Positions 15,779-20,828 of a stretch of DNA of 20,828 bases are shown piece by piece (the first letter of the stretch is position 1; each line of letters opens with the position of its first letter). Source of the DNA: Terfezia claveryi (taxonomy: Eukaryota; Ascomycota; Pezizomycetes; Pezizales; Pezizaceae); contig WHUX01000527.1 in the NCBI GenBank assembly GCA_015179025.1, positions 1 through 20,828 of the forward strand, written 5' to 3'. The notes under the pieces are model-generated. The model was not told the origin of the DNA. It saw nothing but the letters and a program-made list of their open reading frames with translations, and searched no databases. The position numbers and the translations under genes were made by a program.

Positions 15779-17237
15779 TATCACGGAGTGATATCCAGCC
15801 CTACCAAAGGTACTTGGGCCCTTATAGAACGACCCTAGAATCTATATGAACTCTAGGTACACTCTTAGCAGTATGGTGCAAACGTTTCTAATACTTATCT
15901 ATAAGAGTTAAGTATATGAAATGGGTATGAACCTCGGAGTGGTTTATAATCATCCTAGATGGTTAAGACCCTTATGGAACGTCCATAGACCCTTGAGGGA
16001 GCTACTGTTCAAGTTTCATAAGAATACGATTAACGGTTCAATAGTTATACTCAGATTAATATGCTGACTATATACATGCTAGCTATATTAGCTGTTACCC
16101 TGAAGTCTTGGCGTTACCCTGAATATTGAATTATTACCCTGAACTGCAGGAAAATAATTCGGTAAAAATAACTAAAAAAAAAATAAAGGACCGAGGGCGC
16201 ACTTTAGACCAAAGTGCGTCCGGTGACACTATAAGGGAGTGCGCCCAGGACAGAGGCCAAAAGTAGGGCCAAAACATAAAGTTCTCCGAATTTAATGTTT
16301 CAAGGTTCTACCTAGGCCTACTCTTCGTCCTGATTCCATTTCTGCAATCCATTTTATGATCGGAGTTAAACTCATGGAGATATAAGACTTTTAATATGGT
16401 CATATAGGTCCACGAGGAGGTTTACTTATTATTGGTAATAACCCCGTGAATAATTTGGGTATCGCGATAAACTAAAATTCTATAATCTTCTATGCGTTGA
16501 TACCTTTCCAATGGTAATTTACTTCTGACCCACGGTTCTCTATTCATAGAGTTAGGTGCAGTTGAAAATTATTTTCAATGGACACTAGACACTATTAAGT
16601 GAATATTGCCGGAAACATAATTAGATGCCTTCGGATATTGTCGGATGGTAATTCGATAGTATCGGGGATTGGTAACGTATCTGGAATTGAATTTAGTTGT
16701 CTCGGATAAGAATTCTTTAATGGGATAAGCGAGCTATAAGCGAAGTACATATAATATGCAGACATGGAAATATTCTCTATGTTCGGGTTAGTAACCTGTG
16801 ACAACGAGTGCAGATAGCAACTGCATTAACAAAGGTGTGGATGGCATAACACTTAGGAAGAAATTCCGAGGTGACAGGTAGGCCAGCGTTTTATAAAATA
16901 TTTTTATCATAAGAATATCTACAAACACCGCGGGATATAAATAGTGCAAGTAGTTCCGGTTGAATTCATTCTACCACCAGCGAGTATTCGAAAGCAAGAG
17001 CACCTCGAGTATACAAAGCCTACAAAGTTCTAAGTCTTGAATTAACTTCACGTTTAAGTGACATAGGATTTATTTTGTGCCACGAAATAAGATCCGTCGT
17101 GTAGAACTGTAGTTGGATTGAACTTTACTGCTATAGGATTAATATTCTGTGTTGCGGAATAGATATCGTTGCGGCAGCAAACTACGGTCGTCCTAATAGT
17201 CGCAAGAGCGCTATCAGTCAATAGGGCCCCTGTGACA
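15779..17237 (+). repeat. Gypsy 5' LTR
   Basis: 1,459 bp from tatcacgg to cctgtgaca. The reverse complement of the solo LTR at 8169-9630 aligns throughout and shows the original start TGTCAC. Here it is TATCAC, with the nearby G-to-A and C-to-T changes expected from RIP. Small ORFs inside (for example the minus-strand 16595-16804) have no support. Confidence 0.9.
16936..16943 (+). promoter_or_regulatory. Probable TATA box of the Gypsy LTR
   Basis: tataaata lies about 300 bp before the LTR end. The same motif is conserved in the solo LTR (8463-8470, minus strand). This position suits transcription starting inside the LTR. It is inferred from sequence only. Confidence 0.55.
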
Positions 17238-17289
17238 TTACTTTGTAGCCAGTGATTCTTGTTATCATTTGCTATTATACTCTCAAATC

Positions 17290-17979
17290 ATGTCTAGTTC
17301 ACAGACACCAAGAGGGCCTCGCCAGCCCTACCAACCCCTAACGTTCCCAGATGTCACATCCCGTGCCATCATACAAAGACCTCACAATCTTCCACAGTCG
17401 GATACTGATACGGAAGATAATCTCATTGACATCCCAATGGAGGATATCCTATCTCATGGGATAGAATCCTCCAGACATCCCATATATAGTCCAGATGAAC
17501 TACAATCATTCCCGCCTGGATTAATCGATCGATTTAGCCTACCTTCCCGAAGACCAGCTCAACGAACAAACAGCAATGCATCTTCCCAATGCCATCCCGC
17601 ACAACCCCCACTACGACCAATTCGACCCTCTAGAACAGGACTAAGCCAACAAGAATATGACGAATTATTGGCTAGAATAGTTCGTGATGGAGCCACAGAA
17701 TTCAAACGGCAACGAGCCGAAATCATGAACCTTACAGAAGGTTTAAATGCCCAGGCTAGTTTTCTAAAACAAGCCCAAGAAGCTCACATAATCGTATTCA
17801 ATAGTGCGAAAGCTACTTATGATAATCTAAAGTTACTGCGACAGCAAGTAACTGAAGTAGTAGCTGCCTTAAAAGGACAAACTGATGGGCAAGAAGACGC
17901 AGTTAAGAGGCTAACAGTTTCCATTAAGGAAACTTTAGAAATCCAATGGCAAGAGCTGACAAAAAAGCTCCATCAGTAA
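17290..17979 (+). CDS. gag: Gypsy gag, N-terminal part
   Basis: A 229-residue frame starts at ATG 17290, 52 bp after the LTR. The in-frame TTG further upstream at 17269 is not needed. The first ~130 residues are Pro/Ser/Arg-rich and low in structure. Residues from about 130 to the end (LSQQEYDELLARIVRDG onward) are Gln/Glu/Lys/Leu-rich and look like a long helical or coiled-coil segment. The ORF stops at TAA 17977-17979, exactly where a GTCTC minisatellite region begins. The downstream gag frame resumes near 18200 with similar helical sequence. I infer that the two halves were once one gag protein, the structural protein that assembles the virus-like particle. No stops lie inside this half. 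Confidence 0.75.
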   Translation: MSSSQTPRGPRQPYQPLTFPDVTSRAIIQRPHNLPQSDTDTEDNLIDIPMEDILSHGIESSRHPIYSPDELQSFPPGLIDRFSLPSRRPAQRTNSNASSQCHPAQPPLRPIRPSRTGLSQQEYDELLARIVRDGATEFKRQRAEIMNLTEGLNAQASFLKQAQEAHIIVFNSAKATYDNLKLLRQQVTEVVAALKGQTDGQEDAVKRLTVSIKETLEIQWQELTKKLHQ

Positions 17980-17996
17980 GAAAAAAGTGGCATCGG

Positions 17997-18199
17997 GACG
18001 CCAGGTAGTGTCTCCAGGAGACAGGGTTGTCTCTGGTATCTTTTGTGTCTTTTATGTCTCCTAGGTGTCTCCTAAGTGTCTCCCATGTGTCTCCCAGTGT
18101 CTCCCAGTGTCTCCAGGAGACACTGGGAGACATTCTGCCAATCGTGGAGACACACCTTGTCTCTAGTGGCAATACTGTCTCTAGAGACACTGGAGACAA
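17997..18199. repeat. GTCTC/GAGAC minisatellite with strong hairpins, inside gag
   Basis: About a dozen copies of gtgtctcc(c/t)a-type units occur in direct and inverted orientation. The largest hairpin has 17-bp perfect arms at 18098-18114 and 18115-18132 around a single-base centre (arm tgtctcccagtgtctcc). Smaller palindromes lie at 18009-18023 (tgtctccaggagaca) and 18176-18189 (tgtctctagagaca). The block separates the two halves of gag and shifts frame from 1 to 2. The left edge carries gtaaga at 17976, like a 5' splice site. Confidence 0.85.
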
Positions 18200-19636
18200 A
18201 CTATTTTCTTTCCTGATGTCAAGGAGGATACGGAGGCGATAATCGATGCAGCCAAGGTGGAGTTCGATGGTATCAAGGCAGATGTTGGCAAGCTAAATGA
18301 TTGGGCACAGAAAGCGATTAAACAAGAACAGGATGATCGTATTTGCAGTTGTGAGACTAATAAGGAATCGGTAGAAGAACTGTCTCGCCGGATTCAAACT
18401 CACAAACGAAAGCTCAAGGACCTACAAGAGCAGCCACTTGGCCTACAACGCCCACAAAAACGAACTCGATCAATTGATGATGATATCGAAGACTTCATCA
18501 TCTGTGGTACTCGGACAGGTCCAGTACCACCTCCACCACCTCCACCTCCACCTCCTCCATCTCCAGTCCAAAAAACCCGAGTTCTTTCTGACAAGAAAGA
18601 ACCCCGAAACCTCCCCCTACCTCTGAAGTTCGATGGAACTTCAAGTAAACTGAAGGAATTTCTGATGAAGGTAGACCACACCTTCGAACGCATGCCGCTA
18701 ACATACTCTACTCATAGCGAAAAAATCCTGTTTGTAGCGGATCTACTCACAGGTGGTGCGAGCACCTGGTACTATGCAAATCAACACAAGCGCACACCAG
18801 ATGCCAACTCCGGATGGGTTGAATGGGACATGTTTAACATCTTTAAAAGTGAGTTCATAAACGCACACCAGAACCAGCATGAGAAGCGGGATGCGAAGGT
18901 CTCCCTTCAGAAGGAGTTCCAGAAGAAAGGTGAGTTGATGAAAGATTTCATCGCTCGTGTCAGGGTTCATCAGTTGGTAGCAGAACTACCACGAGAACAG
19001 CTCTGGGAGCACCTGATTAGCGCAATTCAGCCTGAGACTCGGGCTCATATGGTCCGAGTCAGTACTGACAAAGACATTCTCGATATGGTGCCAGCAAGTA
19101 CAGAAATGTGCTTTCAGGCTATTGCTAATGCCGAGTCTCAGGTTGAGTACGAGAAGGTTAGGGAGGCACATGCACAGAGTCAGTTCCATCAAAAAGAACA
19201 GGCTGCTGGTGCGAAAAAGGAGGTACCCAATTCCCCCAAGACTACCGAGAAAAAATCTGAAAACCTCAAAGATCGGATTACTAAACCAAAGCAGAAGGCG
19301 AAAACCAAGCCCGATGCCAAATCCAAACCCAAGTCCGATACTTCCTCCAAGAAGGAAAAAGAGCCTGGTCAAGATAAAGTCACATATGCAATGCGACAGG
19401 CTCGGAAAAAGGATGGACAGTGCATCAAGTGTGGGGACAAGACTCACATGATGGGTGACTGTACAAATGGTTAGAAACCTACGGTTGAGTCTAAGGGAAA
19501 GTGGAAGGGAAAGGAGGAAGCAAAGAAAGTGGCGACAGTGTCTGCAGGAGCGGCTGTAGCAGCGCCACTTGAGGTACAGTTTGGGCATATTGTCAGTGAG
19601 GATGAGTTGAATTATGGGGAAAATTCGGACTGTTAG
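18185..19636 (+). pseudogene. gag: Gypsy gag, capsid and zinc-knuckle part, one premature stop
   Basis: The frame is open from 18185 to TAG 19472, then continues to TAG 19634. The likely original start is upstream in the other gag half, since the first in-frame codons (FPDVKEDTEAIIDAAK) continue the helical region. A poly-Pro tract lies at about 18527-18562. The capsid-like region starts at LPLKFDGTSSKLKEFL (about 18617) and includes a Trp-Tyr motif (GGASTWYYA). A Lys-rich basic tail ends in a CCHC zinc knuckle, CIKCGDKTHMMGDC, at 19421-19462, which packages element RNA. The stop at 19472 directly after the knuckle (Asn-Gly-stop-Lys-Pro) fits Trp TGG to TAG. After it another ~53 codons stay open and end in an acidic tail, so 19634 may be the native gag end. 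Confidence 0.8.
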
Positions 19637-19753
19637 GGATGCGGGATATCTAGTACGTCGGGTCAGATAGTCTCGCAGGATTGCTTTTCTATTTGTGTTA
19701 TAAGGAATGGCATCTCTGTTGGCAGTTGAAAGGAGGAACATGAAGGGGAACCA

Positions 19754-20824
19754 ATGGATATTGACCCTGTTTTGATTAGTTCTGTTTCTCGTAATTTGTC
19801 TTCTTCTGCTATTTCTTCTCTTTCTTTATCAAATAAAAACGCAAAAAAAGGGACAAAAAGAAAAGCTGATGATGAGGTGGCTCCTCATATTGGCGCACTC
19901 GAAAAAAGACCACGAAAGGTGGCGGTGCCGGATATTTCATTGGATGGAATTAAGAATCTTTCTTTGGCAGGAAAATCAGGTGCGAATGTATTGAAGCGTG
20001 AAGGACTGAAATTTCTTATCTCTGTTAAGTTATCTTGGATGTACGGAGGAAATAAACACGAAATTTCTATTAATGCTTTGGTTGATACTGGCGCAGAAGC
20101 CACGATTTTTGATTCTTCTTTCGTTGAACAGATGATACTGCCTTGGGTTAAGAGGGAGAAAAGACTGAGATTAGAGAGCACCGATGGCTCGATTCTCAAG
20201 AGGTCTGGCACAGTGCAGGTTCAGAACCTGCAGATAGGGGTCCCAGATACAAGATCTGGAAAGAATAAGACCCTTGACCTGGTAACTGAGGTTGCGTGCC
20301 TCGAACCGGGTCTTCCACTTATTTTGGGGATGGATTGGATAAAAGCCAATTGTGATAAGCTACGAGTCACCACTCCTTATGGACTCAAGCTAAAAAGATC
20401 GTTGGAGATCGAGGAGGTTACTGATTTCGCTGACTTTGACGAAGTACTTGCAGAGACTCAATATGTCGGATTAATCGAAATAGGGGAATGGGATTATCAG
20501 AAGTTCGCTAATGGAGACGTTCGCAAGGTTATGAAAATAACAGCGCCTGAAAATATCCATGAACTTGCTGATCGATTGCCAACACAGTACAGGGATTTTG
20601 TAAAAATCTTTGGAAAGGAGTTGCAATCCGCCCTTCCCACCCACGGTCCACAAGACATGACTATTGAGTTAGAAGAAGGAAAGAGTCCCCCATCAGGAAA
20701 ACTATACCCTCTCTCCCCTAATGAACTGGAGCTTCTCAAAGAATACCTAGATGATATGCTCCGAACCGGCAAGATAAGACCGAGCAAAAGCAGCGCTGGC
20801 GCTCCTATATTCTTCGCCAAATAG
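19754..20824 (+). CDS. pol: Gypsy pol: retropepsin and start of reverse transcriptase (truncated)
   Basis: 356 codons from ATG 19754 to TAG 20822. Residues 31-54 hold two basic clusters (KKGTKRKADD and EKRPRK), resembling a bipartite nuclear localisation signal. The aspartic protease has its catalytic DTGA at residues 111-114 (ALVDTGAEATIF) and the flap/second-lobe motif LILGMDWI at 189-196. The segment from about 290 on (PQDMTIELEEGKSPPSGKLY and SPNELELLKEYLDDMLRTG) is the conserved N-terminal entry to Ty3/Gypsy reverse transcriptase. The frame ends at FFAK-stop. The next residue is Pro, as in the family's K-x-P-D-G motif, so this TAG is probably a CAG-to-TAG change. pol is in the same frame as gag, with TAG 19634 and TGA 19727 between. 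Proteolytic processing and reverse transcription would be its roles. Confidence 0.85.
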   Translation: MDIDPVLISSVSRNLSSSAISSLSLSNKNAKKGTKRKADDEVAPHIGALEKRPRKVAVPDISLDGIKNLSLAGKSGANVLKREGLKFLISVKLSWMYGGNKHEISINALVDTGAEATIFDSSFVEQMILPWVKREKRLRLESTDGSILKRSGTVQVQNLQIGVPDTRSGKNKTLDLVTEVACLEPGLPLILGMDWIKANCDKLRVTTPYGLKLKRSLEIEEVTDFADFDEVLAETQYVGLIEIGEWDYQKFANGDVRKVMKITAPENIHELADRLPTQYRDFVKIFGKELQSALPTHGPQDMTIELEEGKSPPSGKLYPLSPNELELLKEYLDDMLRTGKIRPSKSSAGAPIFFAK

Positions 20825-20828
20825 CCAA

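Larger units (their letters stand above)
15779..20828 (+). mobile_element. Ty3/Gypsy LTR retrotransposon, 5' part (continues past the window)
   Basis: A 5' LTR (15779-17237) is followed by gag, a retropepsin and the start of reverse transcriptase in the same strand. The right half, with RNase H, integrase and 3' LTR, lies outside the window. The insertion point is inside the pogo transposase frame. The 5 bp before the LTR are gtagg and should recur after the 3' LTR. I could not match the sequence after the LTR (ttactttgtagccagtgatt) to a tRNA 3' end. The copy has premature stops but far fewer than the other elements. Confidence 0.88.

Noticed and set aside
16595..16804. Minus-strand open frame inside the Gypsy LTR
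   Set aside because: It lies within LTR sequence shared with the solo LTR, and no protein motif is visible.
18527..18562. Poly-proline tract as a sign of a formin or other host protein
   Set aside because: It is a short CCACCT microsatellite inside a clear gag frame with a zinc knuckle.
18986..19741. Minus-strand 251-residue open frame opposite gag
   Set aside because: It is the antisense shadow of the Lys/Glu-rich gag coding region, which has clear domain motifs on the plus strand.

Overview
The window looks like a gene-poor, transposon-dense stretch of a filamentous ascomycete (Pezizomycotina-type) genome. I see no host housekeeping gene and no complete RNA gene. The recognisable coding sequence all comes from mobile elements. 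These are a Ty1/Copia retrotransposon relic, a Ty3/Gypsy retrotransposon with its own solo LTR elsewhere in the window, a pogo/Fot1-type DDE transposon, and a minus-strand integrase-type transposase with a Cys-rich tail (database name KRAB-A domain-containing protein 2-like). The older ORFs are broken mainly by C-to-T/G-to-A changes (CAR to TAR, CGA to TGA, TGG to TAG/TGA), often with no frameshift. That pattern is what repeat-induced point mutation (RIP) leaves, and it is the main reason for suggesting a filamentous ascomycete; no species can be named.

Layout. 1-365: nothing recognised. 366-3210 and 3362-5420: two diverged direct copies of a composite repeat built from an AT-rich array, a unique module (U), a ~119-bp tandem array and a second unique module (V). 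Copy 1 continues into a 24-bp array, a conserved 170-bp module (W), a 16-bp array and the last codons of the minus-strand integrase. 5513-5654: a 12-bp array. 5812-9890: a Copia element with 631-bp LTRs and an ATGGC target duplication. Its 3' LTR is split by a minus-oriented 1,462-bp solo Gypsy LTR with its own CCTTC duplication. 9990-12942: further AT-rich, 29-bp, 24/12-bp, 34-bp, 24-bp and 16-bp arrays, including a second copy of module W. 12944-13801: integrase C-terminal region, minus strand. 13802-15778: pogo-type transposon, left part. 15779-20828: Gypsy element (5' LTR, gag, protease, start of reverse transcriptase), running off the right edge.

How the parts relate. The layering implies an order of events. 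The integrase element and its repeat-rich 3' flank are the oldest layer. A pogo element appears to abut or interrupt the integrase. The Gypsy element then inserted into the 3' end of the pogo transposase gene. A relative of that Gypsy element inserted into the Copia 3' LTR and was reduced to a solo LTR. The Gypsy copy at the right edge is the least damaged, but it already has stop codons in gag and pol. A hairpin-rich GTCTC minisatellite also splits its gag gene. I found no autonomous, intact element inside the window.
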